The position numbers and the translations under genes were made by a program. From NCBI GenBank assembly GCA_041678605.1, contig JBAYNW010000006.1, positions 1 to 64,000 of the forward strand: DNA of 64,000 bases, in the 5' to 3' direction. Every line of letters starts with the position of its first letter. The stretch's first letter is position 1. This DNA comes from JBAYNW01 sp041678605. GTDB lineage: Bacteria > Cyanobacteriota > Vampirovibrionia > Gastranaerophilales > Gastranaerophilaceae. The notes below the pieces were generated by a model. That model saw only the letters and a program-made list of their open reading frames with translations. It ran no database searches and was not told the DNA's origin. Below, in pieces: positions 18,279 through 26,200 of the stretch.

Positions 18279-19556
18279 ATGATGGAAAAAAATATAAATG
18301 CGGTGATTTTAGCGGCAGGCAAAGGTACCCGAATGAAATCGGAAACGCCCAAAGTTCTGCACAAAATTTTTGACAAACCTCTGCTGGGATACGTACTTGA
18401 TGCGGTTAACAAAACAAATTTAATCGGCAAATCTTTCGTAATCGTAGGCCATCAGGCACAGGATGTGGAAAAATTTGTCAAAGAAAGTTATGCCAACGCC
18501 TCAACAGTTTTGCAATCTCCTCAACTCGGAACAGGACATGCCATAAGTATGGTTTGTCCGCAACTGGAAAACTTTGGCGGCGAAATCCTTATTCTCTGCG
18601 GGGATACTCCTTTAATCACAAAAGAAACTTTGAAAAAATTTATTGAATTTCACAAAAGCAAAAACTCCGATTTAACAGTTATGAGTGCGATTTTTGATAA
18701 CCCTGAAAATTACGGAAGAATTATTCGCGATGGAGAAAAATTGGCGGAAATTATAGAAGAAAAAGACGCAAGCCCCGCCCAAAAGAAAATTAAAGAGGTC
18801 AATGCAGGGATTTATTGTCTTAACTGGCAAAAAATTAAGCCTGCATTTTCGCAGCTAAAAAGCAACAACGCTCAGGGCGAATATTACCTGACTGACATTA
18901 TCTTATGGGCCGGTAAATGCGGGTTAAATGTTAATGCTTACACTTTAGAGAATAATGAAGAAATTTTCGGGATTAATTCCAGAATTCATCTGGCTGAGGC
19001 GGCAAAACTGCTTAATCAAAAAACAATTAACGAACATATGGAAAATGGGGTCACAATTGTCGACCCTGCAACTGTCTGGATTAGTGTTGACACTCAAATC
19101 GGTGCGGACACGGTGATTTATCCCAATGTTTATATAACAGGAAAAAACACAATAGGAAAGAACTGCTCTATCGGGCCGTTTGCACATATCAGAGGCGGAG
19201 TTGAACTTGGTGATAACGTAAAAATCGGCAACTTTGTTGAGGTTAAAAAATCAAAAATCGCTTCAAACACGAACGCATGCCATTTGACATATATCGGCGA
19301 CAGCGAAATCGGAAGCGGTGTAAACGTTGGTGCGGGAACGATTACGGCCAATTACAACCACGCAACAAAGGCAAAAAACAAAACTGTTATTAAAAATAAT
19401 GCAAGTATCGGTTCAAATTCGGTGCTTGTAGCTCCGGTTGAAATCGGCGAGGGTGCAACAATAGGAGCAGGAACGGTCGTTACAAAAGATGTTCCGGATA
19501 AGGCACTCGCTGTCGCTCGTGCAGCAATGAGAGTCATTGAAAATTACAAAAAATAG
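18279..19556 (+). CDS. glmU: Bifunctional UDP-N-acetylglucosamine pyrophosphorylase / glucosamine-1-phosphate acetyltransferase
   Basis: A 425-residue enzyme for the last two steps of UDP-GlcNAc synthesis. The N-terminal uridylyltransferase domain begins VILAAGKGTRMKSETPKVLHKI (9-30). The C-terminal left-handed beta-helix has hexapeptide repeats (IGADTVIYPNVYITG.., VGAGTITANYNHATK.., IGAGTVVTKDVP). It is slightly shorter than the usual ~450-460, losing the tail. Tandem ATGs at 18279 and 18282 follow GGAG, and TATAAT lies at 18255-18260. It supplies precursor for peptidoglycan and the glycan genes upstream. Confidence 0.95.
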   Translation: MMEKNINAVILAAGKGTRMKSETPKVLHKIFDKPLLGYVLDAVNKTNLIGKSFVIVGHQAQDVEKFVKESYANASTVLQSPQLGTGHAISMVCPQLENFGGEILILCGDTPLITKETLKKFIEFHKSKNSDLTVMSAIFDNPENYGRIIRDGEKLAEIIEEKDASPAQKKIKEVNAGIYCLNWQKIKPAFSQLKSNNAQGEYYLTDIILWAGKCGLNVNAYTLENNEEIFGINSRIHLAEAAKLLNQKTINEHMENGVTIVDPATVWISVDTQIGADTVIYPNVYITGKNTIGKNCSIGPFAHIRGGVELGDNVKIGNFVEVKKSKIASNTNACHLTYIGDSEIGSGVNVGAGTITANYNHATKAKNKTVIKNNASIGSNSVLVAPVEIGEGATIGAGTVVTKDVPDKALAVARAAMRVIENYKK

Positions 19557-19605
19557 GCGGGGTCTGATAAACTGTTGGTATAACGGTTAAATAGGATGCA
19601 AAGAT

Positions 19606-19974
19606 ATGAAATATTCCCAAAGATATACCAAACTTATATTAATATTCATTGCTTTTGCGGGTATTTCGTTAAGCGGGTTTTGTGATTCTTTGGATTTTAG
19701 AGGCTCTTGCGTAAAAAAATTGAACTTGCAAGACCCGTGTTCTGTATCAGACAAGGCGAACAGAACTTCGCCTTACGGTTCTTCTTACGATTTGGACGGT
19801 TTTCTAAACCCTGCCACAGACTCCGCACTCAGCGGATTTACCAACATGATGCAGGGTGTGGCCAATAATCCGTACAGCGTTCAGGAACAGCAAAAACAGC
19901 AGACAGAATATGCAAAACAACAAATGGAATACGCAAAACAGATGGATGCGGAGAGCGGAAAAAGTGAGGAATGA
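19606..19974 (+). CDS. Small secreted hypothetical protein
   Basis: A 122-residue protein with an N-terminal signal peptide (hydrophobic residues ~9-25, possible cleavage after GFC/DS near 27). The mature part contains two cysteines (GSC..DPC) and a Gln/Lys/Tyr-rich C-terminal helix of near repeats of EYAKQQM. AGGA lies ten bases before the ATG. No family is recognised. It is followed directly by a long repeat tract. Confidence 0.65.
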   Translation: MKYSQRYTKLILIFIAFAGISLSGFCDSLDFRGSCVKKLNLQDPCSVSDKANRTSPYGSSYDLDGFLNPATDSALSGFTNMMQGVANNPYSVQEQQKQQTEYAKQQMEYAKQMDAESGKSEE

Positions 19975-19975
19975 G

Positions 19976-20414
19976 GGGTAGAAGGGTTGAAAGGCTTTTT
20001 AAGAAGTTATTAAGTGACTGGGTGATTAAGTGATTAAGTGCAATAAAAAAAATTAAAACTTTCCTTTTCCCATCTTCTAGTCACTAAGTTGATAAGTCGA
20101 TAAGTTGAATGGTCGAACGGTTCTGCTCTCAATTCACAATTCCCAATTTCTAATTTCCTTTTCCCTCTTATTGTCATCCCGCACCGGTTAGAGCATGGCG
20201 GTTGGCTTTTGTTATTCATTCTGATGCGGGATCTGATACTAATTAGCAGCTTAGAATAATGTGAGGCAATTTTTTGGATTGCCGCGTCGAAACTTTGTTT
20301 CTCCTCGCAACGACAAGAAATTCCGTTTCCCGTCTTCTAGTTGATAAGTCGATGAGTCGATAAGTTGAAGGTTCGAACGGTTCAATTACCAATTTCCCAT
20401 TTCCCATTTCCCCC
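19976..20414. repeat. Composite repeat tract (W, P and other palindromic fragments)
   Basis: This 440-base gap has no gene. It holds two reverse-oriented W mosaics (about 19985-20155 and 20330-20410, words such as GATAAGTCGATAAGTTGAA). A small palindrome lies at about 20175-20232 (CATCCCGCACC..GATGCGGGATC). A truncated P repeat lies at 20265-20313 (GGATTGCCGCG..CTCCTCGCAACGAC). Short open frames across it are repeat-derived. Confidence 0.75.
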
Positions 20415-20415
20415 G

Positions 20416-21207
20416 CTAGTAATTCATCTGCCAGCCTTCGTCGATTATGCGGCCGGCACAAAATCGGCCGTCTTTATTCGTCCCGTTGTTATATCCGTAG
20501 TCACAATATTTGTTGGTTTTCCAAGGAACATATTTAGCCCCACCCACAGGATATAAAGCGGGTCCATTATCATTGTTAATCACAAAGGAAAATATATCAC
20601 GACCAAGAGCATTTGGCTTTTTGAGGCCATTTACATCAATATAAACATATAGCATACACATTTTTGTTAAAGAACCGCCCGAACCGCTGCAGCCTAAATA
20701 GGGAACATTAAGCCTAACATCCATCCCATCTGCTGTTATAAATCTGTAAGCACTATCATACCCGCTTGCAGTGTTACTACCATCGAAATTTAGTGCTATT
20801 GTATCTGAGAAGCAGCCTGAGGTTGTCGTATCACAATTTTTTGCCACGTTAAAATAACCGGCTATTTTATCGCCCATGGTTTTTAAATCTGAAGAATCAA
20901 AGAAACAGCTCAAATCGCCTATACAGCCGCCATCGGCGGCCATTTGAATTAATGCCTGATTCCAGTCCGAATAGGCCTTCCTTGCCCCTGCGACATATCC
21001 TGCTTTTTGGGATTCGGCAATCACTCCGGGAATCATAAGCCCTGCAACCACGCCGATAATCCCGAGGGTGATTAATACTTCGGCGAGAGTGAAGGCGGGT
21101 TGAAAGGTCGAACGGCTGAAAGGTCGAATGGTTAATTTTTCAGTGTCGTTGCGAGGAGCAAATTTGCGACGAAGCAATCCAAAAAAATATTTACAAAAAT
21201 TTTTCAA
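20416..21207 (-). CDS. Type IV pilin-like / pseudopilin protein with repeat-derived leader
   Basis: A 263-residue protein with a type IV prepilin-type core, AFTLAEVLITLGIIGVVAG, at 38-56. Cleavage is expected after A38, with Glu at mature position 5. The mature protein has a GIM-like helix then a Cys-rich globular domain (GGCIGDLSC, NCDTTTSGC, YLGCSGSGG). It probably belongs to a type II-secretion or pilus-like system, whose other genes are not in the window. The start is TTG with AAAGGG upstream. The 38-residue leader is unusually long and is encoded by P and W repeat DNA. Confidence 0.85.
   Translation of the reverse strand: MKNFCKYFFGLLRRKFAPRNDTEKLTIRPFSRSTFQPAFTLAEVLITLGIIGVVAGLMIPGVIAESQKAGYVAGARKAYSDWNQALIQMAADGGCIGDLSCFFDSSDLKTMGDKIAGYFNVAKNCDTTTSGCFSDTIALNFDGSNTASGYDSAYRFITADGMDVRLNVPYLGCSGSGGSLTKMCMLYVYIDVNGLKKPNALGRDIFSFVINNDNGPALYPVGGAKYVPWKTNKYCDYGYNNGTNKDGRFCAGRIIDEGWQMNY
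21098..21186. repeat. W and P repeat fragments inside the pseudopilin leader
   Basis: 21098-21134 is a W fragment (GGTTGAAAGGTCGAACGG words) and 21145-21186 a P fragment (GTCGTTGCGAGGAG..GAAGCAATCC). Read on the minus strand they encode leader residues ~8-37 without a stop, ending one codon before the conserved prepilin core. Confidence 0.75.
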
Positions 21208-21264
21208 CTCTTTACCCTTTCTGATTAATTTGCCTCAAGTATAACATTTTTTTATGGGTTTTGT

Positions 21265-21366
21265 CAAATTGTTTACATTTTATTAAGGGAAACGGAGAAC
21301 AGGGAAAGGAAATTGGAAATTGGGAATTGTGAATTGAGAGCAGAACCGTTCGACCCTTCAGCCTTT
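21265..21366. repeat. Mosaic word repeat W, copy abutting the dCMP deaminase stop
   Basis: The first 31 bases equal 208-238. Then come GGAAATTGG words and a CCGTTCGACCCTTCAG tail ending in CCTTTAA. The final TTAA contains the stop codon of the minus-strand dCMP deaminase gene (21365-21367). Confidence 0.72.
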
Positions 21367-21823
21367 AAACCAGTTGCGGCTGTTCCTCAAGCTCTTTCCT
21401 CAATTTTTCAACCGAAATTCTCAAAATCGGTGAATTTTCGTCTTTCCGCAAATAAACTTCTCTGATTCCGGATTGGACAATAAATCTCCTGCAAAGGATA
21501 CATATAAAATCATGCCCGAAAATATACATCGTTGCATCCTGACATCTGTCCTGCCCTGCCTGAATTATTGCGTTTTGCTCGGCATGGATTGAACGGCAGG
21601 TTTCGTATCTTGTTCCGGATGGGATATTGTTTTTTATTCTGAAACATTCTCCGCGTTCAGCACAAGATTGAACCTTCGAGGGAGTTCCGTTATAGCCTGT
21701 CGCTTTAATTTTTTTGTCTTCACCGACAATTACCGCTCCGACATTTGCCCTTAGGCAATTCGAGCGTGAGGCACAGGTTTTTGCCAAATCCAAAAAATAT
21801 TCTTCCCAAGGTTTTACACTCAT
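21365..21823 (-). CDS. dCMP deaminase (cytidine/deoxycytidylate deaminase family)
   Basis: A 152-residue zinc enzyme converting dCMP to dUMP for dTTP synthesis. It has CASRSNCLRANVGAVIV (17-33), TGYNGTP (42-48), the active-site H80-A-E82 and the zinc pair C108-x-x-C111. The usual PCxxC is ICILC here, so the proline is replaced. The ATG at 21823 follows AGGAA; an upstream in-frame TTG/ATG at 21886 has no support. The stop lies in the edge of a W repeat. Confidence 0.9.
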   Translation of the reverse strand: MSVKPWEEYFLDLAKTCASRSNCLRANVGAVIVGEDKKIKATGYNGTPSKVQSCAERGECFRIKNNIPSGTRYETCRSIHAEQNAIIQAGQDRCQDATMYIFGHDFICILCRRFIVQSGIREVYLRKDENSPILRISVEKLRKELEEQPQLV

Positions 21824-21931
21824 GTTCCTAATTCCTTTTTGATTATATTTTAGCACAAAAATCCTTTTTTGTATTTGTGATAACATATGAAATAGCAGAG
21901 ATGCATAGATTTAAAGAGGCATAGTTAAATA

Positions 21932-22912
21932 ATGGACAAAACTATCTTGGTTGCCGGCGGAGCCGGATATATCGGTTCACATACCGTAAAATATTTGCTA
22001 AACAACAACTACAATGTTGTTGTCGTTGACAACCTTGTTTACGGCCATAAAGAAGCGGTTTTAACCAAAAATTTTGAAAAAGTCGATTTAAAAGACAAAA
22101 ACGCTCTTAACGAAGTTTTTAAAAAATATAAAATCGATGCGGTAATCCACTTTGCGGCGTTCACTTACGTGGGCGAAAGCGTTACAAATCCTAAGAAATA
22201 CTACTGGAACAATGTCGTAAACACCCTGAATCTTCTTGATGCCATGGTTGAAAACAATGTAAAAAATATTGTTTTTTCAAGTACCTGTGCAACTTACGGA
22301 AACCCTCAGTACACCCCGATTGACGAAAATCACCCGCAAAATCCGATTAACCCTTACGGGAAAACAAAATTAATGATGGAACAAATTATGGCGGATTACG
22401 AAGCTGCATACGGGCTAAAATACGCCGCCCTGAGATATTTTAACGCCGCAGGATGCGATGCTCAAGGCGAATTAGGCGAAAGCCACAACCCTGAAACCCA
22501 CTTAATTCCGCTTGTGCTAAAAGCAATAAAGGGCGAAATCCCTCAAATAAGCGTTTTTGGAACTGATTATGACACCAAAGACGGAACCTGTATAAGGGAT
22601 TATATTCACGTGGAAGATTTGGCCGATGCTCACATGCTGGCAATGGAAAAATTGTTTGAAACCCAAAAAAGTTACTGCATAAATTTGGGAACGGGGATAG
22701 GAACTTCCGTTAAAGAAGTTATCAAAGCGGCAGAAGAAGTAACGGGGCGTAGGGTTCCGCTTGTTTACGGCGAAAGACGCGAGGGCGATCCGGCAAAACT
22801 GTTTGCTTCAAACAAAAAAGCAAAAGAAATCCTGGGCTGGCAACCGAAATACACAGACATCCGTGAAATAATCAGAACAGCATGGCTTTGGGAGCAAAAC
22901 AAAAAGTTTTGA
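21932..22912 (+). CDS. galE: UDP-glucose 4-epimerase
   Basis: A 326-residue extended short-chain dehydrogenase. It has the NAD motif GGAGYIGSH (9-17), SSTCATYG around 116-123, and catalytic Y142xxxK146 in NPYGKTKLMMEQ. It interconverts UDP-glucose and UDP-galactose, giving donor sugar to the glycan enzymes. AAGAGG precedes the ATG by about 13 bases. The gene is followed by an M element. Confidence 0.95.
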   Translation: MDKTILVAGGAGYIGSHTVKYLLNNNYNVVVVDNLVYGHKEAVLTKNFEKVDLKDKNALNEVFKKYKIDAVIHFAAFTYVGESVTNPKKYYWNNVVNTLNLLDAMVENNVKNIVFSSTCATYGNPQYTPIDENHPQNPINPYGKTKLMMEQIMADYEAAYGLKYAALRYFNAAGCDAQGELGESHNPETHLIPLVLKAIKGEIPQISVFGTDYDTKDGTCIRDYIHVEDLADAHMLAMEKLFETQKSYCINLGTGIGTSVKEVIKAAEEVTGRRVPLVYGERREGDPAKLFASNKKAKEILGWQPKYTDIREIIRTAWLWEQNKKF

Positions 22913-22931
22913 AACTAAGTGTTTTTATGTC

Positions 22932-23112
22932 GGGGCTGTCTAAAAAGTCCCCTTCGTCATCCCGAAACATGAATTATTGGCTTCAAAAAAATCATCCCTA
23001 ATTCGGGATCTCACTTGTGTGATGCCGGATTAAGGACAATCTACGAGGAGTCGATAACCAATGTTCCGGCACGACGTTAGCTGTTAAGAGGGGGACTTTT
23101 TAGACAGCACCC
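22932..23112. repeat. Terminal-inverted-repeat element M, copy B
   Basis: A 181-base element with imperfect terminal inverted repeats, GGGGCTGTCTAAAAAGTCCC at the left and its complement (GGGACTTTTTAGACAGCACC) at the right. The interior is the reverse complement of copies A and C. It fills most of the convergent gap between galE and the TolC-like gene and could form a long hairpin acting as a bidirectional terminator. Confidence 0.85.
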
Positions 23113-23139
23113 TTGCTGTTTAGAATTTTCTGAGGTACA

Positions 23140-24504
23140 TTAAAGTTTTCCGCCGACGGCTTTGTAAAGACTGATTTGGTCAATGTAGCACTGAGTTTTG
23201 CTTGCGGCAACCATTTCGTTTATAACCAAAAGGTTTTCCCGTTGCTGGAGTAAGTCCAAACCTGACATAATGCCCTGTTCATGCCTTTTTTCCATATATT
23301 TAAAATCTGCTTTTTGCATATCATAAGATTTTAGATTCTTCAGATATTTTTCGTTATCAAGCTTAAGGTTGCTCAGAGAGTCGTTAACTTCCTGAATAGC
23401 TACCAAATTTGTTTTGTAATAACTTTGCATAATCTGTTCGTATTTGTTTTTATACAATCTCAGATTGGCGAACTTCGCACCGCCGGTGAAAATCGGAAGC
23501 ATTGCAGACCCCGCAATTGCTGAAAGTGCGTTTGCCCAGTTCATTGAACCGCCAAGCGAGCCTGTGCTGAAGAACATAAGCCCCAGAATATCAATCTTTG
23601 GCAAAAATTCCTTTTTTGCCACTCTAACGTCAATTCCGGCCTTTTCAACCATTTTTTCTGCCGCCAGATAATCCGGCCGCTGGGTGATTATTTCTGAAGA
23701 AATTTCCTGCGGAATCGGCTTTTGATAAGTCAATTCAGCATAAGAAATTCTTTTAAATTCGTCAGTGTTATTTGGGCTTTCACCCGTTAAAACGGCCAGC
23801 GAGTTCAACATGATTTCTCTGGCTTTTTTTAAATCAATTAATTCAGTGGTCGCCATGACGTAAGACTTGTCAGCTCTTACCAAATCGGCAGTTGAAGTTA
23901 TTCCCTGCTCATTTCTCTGTTTCATTAATTCGTAAATTTGTTTTCTGTCTTTAATAATTTCGTTTTGTATAGAAATAAGTTCGTCCAATTTGACAATATT
24001 GAAATAAGTCGCACCGACAGCCGATGCAATCGAAATATAAGCCGCCCTTTCGTTTATTTTTGAAACTTCATGAAGCTTTTTAACAGATTTTGTTTTGTCA
24101 TGGTTTTTCAAAAACAAATCCGCTTCATAACTTACCATCATAGGCAAACCGAAAGAGCTTTCAGTGTTGGTTACACCTTGATTTTTGTAAAGCAAAGGTG
24201 AGACGCCGACAGATGCGGTCGGAAGTTCTTTTGAAAATTGCAATTTGACATTTTGTCTGGCTTCTTCAACCTTCAAGGTTGCAATTCTTAAATCCTGATT
24301 GTTGTTTACGGCTTTGACAATGTAACCTTCCAAATATTCATCATTATAATTTTTCCACCAGTCAAGATTAACATCCTCAAATTTATATTCTGTGACTTGA
24401 GATTGAATGACTCTTTTTTCCCGTATTGCAAAAACGGGCATGCAATTTAATCCGAGCATGCCGGTTATTAATGCCAGTGCTATTATCTTCTTGCTATTTC
24501 TCAC
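23140..24504 (-). CDS. Outer-membrane efflux protein (TolC/NodT family)
   Basis: A 454-residue channel protein with a signal peptide (residues 1-26, ...MPVFA). It has two outer-membrane-efflux repeats rich in long helices, including the typical RPDYLAAEKMVEKAGIDVRVAKKEFLPKI segment. The start is GTG with AGAGGTG upstream. It is divergent from marR-emrA-emrB, so it is very likely the outer-membrane exit duct of that pump, sharing the operator region. Confidence 0.9.
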   Translation of the reverse strand: MRNSKKIIALALITGMLGLNCMPVFAIREKRVIQSQVTEYKFEDVNLDWWKNYNDEYLEGYIVKAVNNNQDLRIATLKVEEARQNVKLQFSKELPTASVGVSPLLYKNQGVTNTESSFGLPMMVSYEADLFLKNHDKTKSVKKLHEVSKINERAAYISIASAVGATYFNIVKLDELISIQNEIIKDRKQIYELMKQRNEQGITSTADLVRADKSYVMATTELIDLKKAREIMLNSLAVLTGESPNNTDEFKRISYAELTYQKPIPQEISSEIITQRPDYLAAEKMVEKAGIDVRVAKKEFLPKIDILGLMFFSTGSLGGSMNWANALSAIAGSAMLPIFTGGAKFANLRLYKNKYEQIMQSYYKTNLVAIQEVNDSLSNLKLDNEKYLKNLKSYDMQKADFKYMEKRHEQGIMSGLDLLQQRENLLVINEMVAASKTQCYIDQISLYKAVGGKL

Positions 24505-24563
24505 TTTTCACCTCTTGCTTTGTACCCTCTTTACTTTTTTATAATACTATGCTAACATAACAT

Positions 24564-24600
24564 TGTTGTAATTGCAACATGTAATTATTACAGCATGTTG
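24564..24600. promoter_or_regulatory. Inverted-repeat operator in the divergent tolC-marR gap
   Basis: Two overlapping dyads are visible. TGTTGTAATTGCAACA (24564-24579) is a near-perfect 16-base palindrome. CAACATG (24575-24581) pairs with CATGTTG (24594-24600). Such dyads are typical MarR-family binding sites, and the adjacent gene encodes a MarR protein, so autoregulation and control of both directions are likely. Confidence 0.6.
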
Positions 24601-24650
24601 GATATATTACAAAGAACTGTTTACAATATTATTATACACGAGGAATTGCG

Positions 24651-25118
24651 ATGAAGGAAAGAGAAAAATGTCATTATACGGAAAGTATAATTTATGCAAT
24701 GGAGCAGACAGTTATTTATTTTAAAATTAAAGGGGCTCAATTTTTTAATCAATTGCACATGGGAGTTACTATTGACCAATTTATAACGCTTGATGCGATT
24801 TACGCAAATAATGATATTTGCCAGAGAGATTTGTCGAAATTGATTTTAAAAGACCGTTCAAATACCGGAAGAATTTTAAATATTTTAGAGGAAAATGGTT
24901 TTATCAAGAGGATTGTGGAAACAAAAAACAACAGATTAGTCAAAAAGATTTACATAACCGAAAGAGGGAAAAGAGTTATAGAAGATAATCAGGAAAAGTT
25001 GAGAACTGCTTTCGAAAAAGTATTTGATGATGTTTCAGAGGAAGAGTTTGCAGCTTTAAGGCAAACGCTTGATAAACTGAAAGGGCATTTAAGCAGAATA
25101 ACAAGCATACAAATATAG
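24651..25118 (+). CDS. MarR-family transcriptional regulator
   Basis: A 155-residue winged-helix regulator. The helix-turn-helix CQRDLSKLILKDRSNTGRILNILEENGFIKR (about 57-87) is followed by the wing and a C-terminal dimerisation helix. MarR proteins usually repress efflux genes until a ligand binds. This one heads the emrA-emrB operon and faces two dyad operators 51 bases upstream. The ATG at 24651 follows CGAGG. The ligand could be the polyketide made by the downstream synthase, which is speculative. Confidence 0.9.
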   Translation: MKEREKCHYTESIIYAMEQTVIYFKIKGAQFFNQLHMGVTIDQFITLDAIYANNDICQRDLSKLILKDRSNTGRILNILEENGFIKRIVETKNNRLVKKIYITERGKRVIEDNQEKLRTAFEKVFDDVSEEEFAALRQTLDKLKGHLSRITSIQI

Positions 25119-25140
25119 CAATAATAAAAGGAGATAAAAA

Positions 25141-26115
25141 ATGTCAGATGAAGAAAAAACACCAAAAGTTAAAAAAAGATTTTTAGTACCCGTAATAATA
25201 ATTTTTGTGGCAATAGCAGGTTATTTTTGGTTGCTAAACGCAGGCAAATGGGAATCTACGGAAGATGCTTATGTAGAAACACATATTGTGCAAATTGCAC
25301 CGAAAGTATCAGGGCAGGTTGTTGATATGTACGTGGTTGATAACCAAAAAGTTAAAGAAGGCGATTTGGTTGCACAAATTGACGATACGGATTATAAAGT
25401 AAAATTAGCTCAGGCTACTGCGGCCTATGAATCCGCTTTATACAAGCAAAAGGGAGCCAAGGCCAATTTTGAAGCTGTAAGTTCACAAATTCAACTGGCA
25501 AAGCGAAATTTGAACAGATACACAGAGCTTTATAAATCGGGTGCGGCATCAAAACTTGAATATGACAACGCAAAAACCGCCTATGACAATTCGCAGGCAT
25601 CTTTAACACAGGCACAGCAAAATATTTTGTCAAAAGATAACAGCAGAGTTGCGGATGCTGATTTAAAACAGCTTGCTGCTTTGAAAAAGCAGGCAGAGCT
25701 TAATCTTTCCTATACAAAGATTTATGCACCTCAAAGCGGCTCTGTTGCAAGTAAATCGATAGAAAAAGGAGCTTATGTTCAAACGGGACAGCCTTTGTTT
25801 GTTATTGTTCCTGATAATGTTTGGATAATAGCCAATTTTAAGGAAAGCCAGCTGAAACACATGAAAATCGGGCAAGACGTTGAAATTAAAGTAGACACAT
25901 ATTCCGATAAAAGATTTAAGGGGAAAGTTGACAGTATTCAAAGAATTTCAGGAGCAAAATCAAGTTTGTTTCCGCCTGAAAATGCGGTCGGGAGTTTCGT
26001 TAAAATTGTTCAAAGAATTCCTGTAAAAATTGTGTTCACGGAAAAAATTGACCCGAACGAGTACACGATTGTACCGGGCATGTCAGTTGAACCTAAGGTT
26101 AGAGTAAAACAGTAG
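25141..26115 (+). CDS. Membrane fusion protein of the EmrA/HlyD family
   Basis: A 324-residue periplasmic adaptor. One N-terminal membrane helix (about residues 14-34) precedes the biotinyl-lipoyl domain (TEDAYVETHIVQIAPKVSGQV). A coiled-coil hairpin spans ~75-180, with a second lipoyl half (IYAPQSGSVASKSIEKGAYVQTGQPL) and a beta-barrel domain after it. It links the inner-membrane EmrB-type pump to the TolC-like channel. AAAGGAG precedes the start, 22 bases after marR. Confidence 0.92.
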   Translation: MSDEEKTPKVKKRFLVPVIIIFVAIAGYFWLLNAGKWESTEDAYVETHIVQIAPKVSGQVVDMYVVDNQKVKEGDLVAQIDDTDYKVKLAQATAAYESALYKQKGAKANFEAVSSQIQLAKRNLNRYTELYKSGAASKLEYDNAKTAYDNSQASLTQAQQNILSKDNSRVADADLKQLAALKKQAELNLSYTKIYAPQSGSVASKSIEKGAYVQTGQPLFVIVPDNVWIIANFKESQLKHMKIGQDVEIKVDTYSDKRFKGKVDSIQRISGAKSSLFPPENAVGSFVKIVQRIPVKIVFTEKIDPNEYTIVPGMSVEPKVRVKQ

Positions 26116-26200
26116 GTGAAAAGGTGCATGGGTAAAAGATGAATAGTTACGCTGAACTATCCACTTTATAACCCCATAAACTCATAACCTCAGAGGAAGA

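Noticed and set aside
20034..20461. Two short open frames across the composite repeat tract
   Set aside because: Their sequence consists of W and P repeat words and has no ribosome sites; there is no evidence of a gene.
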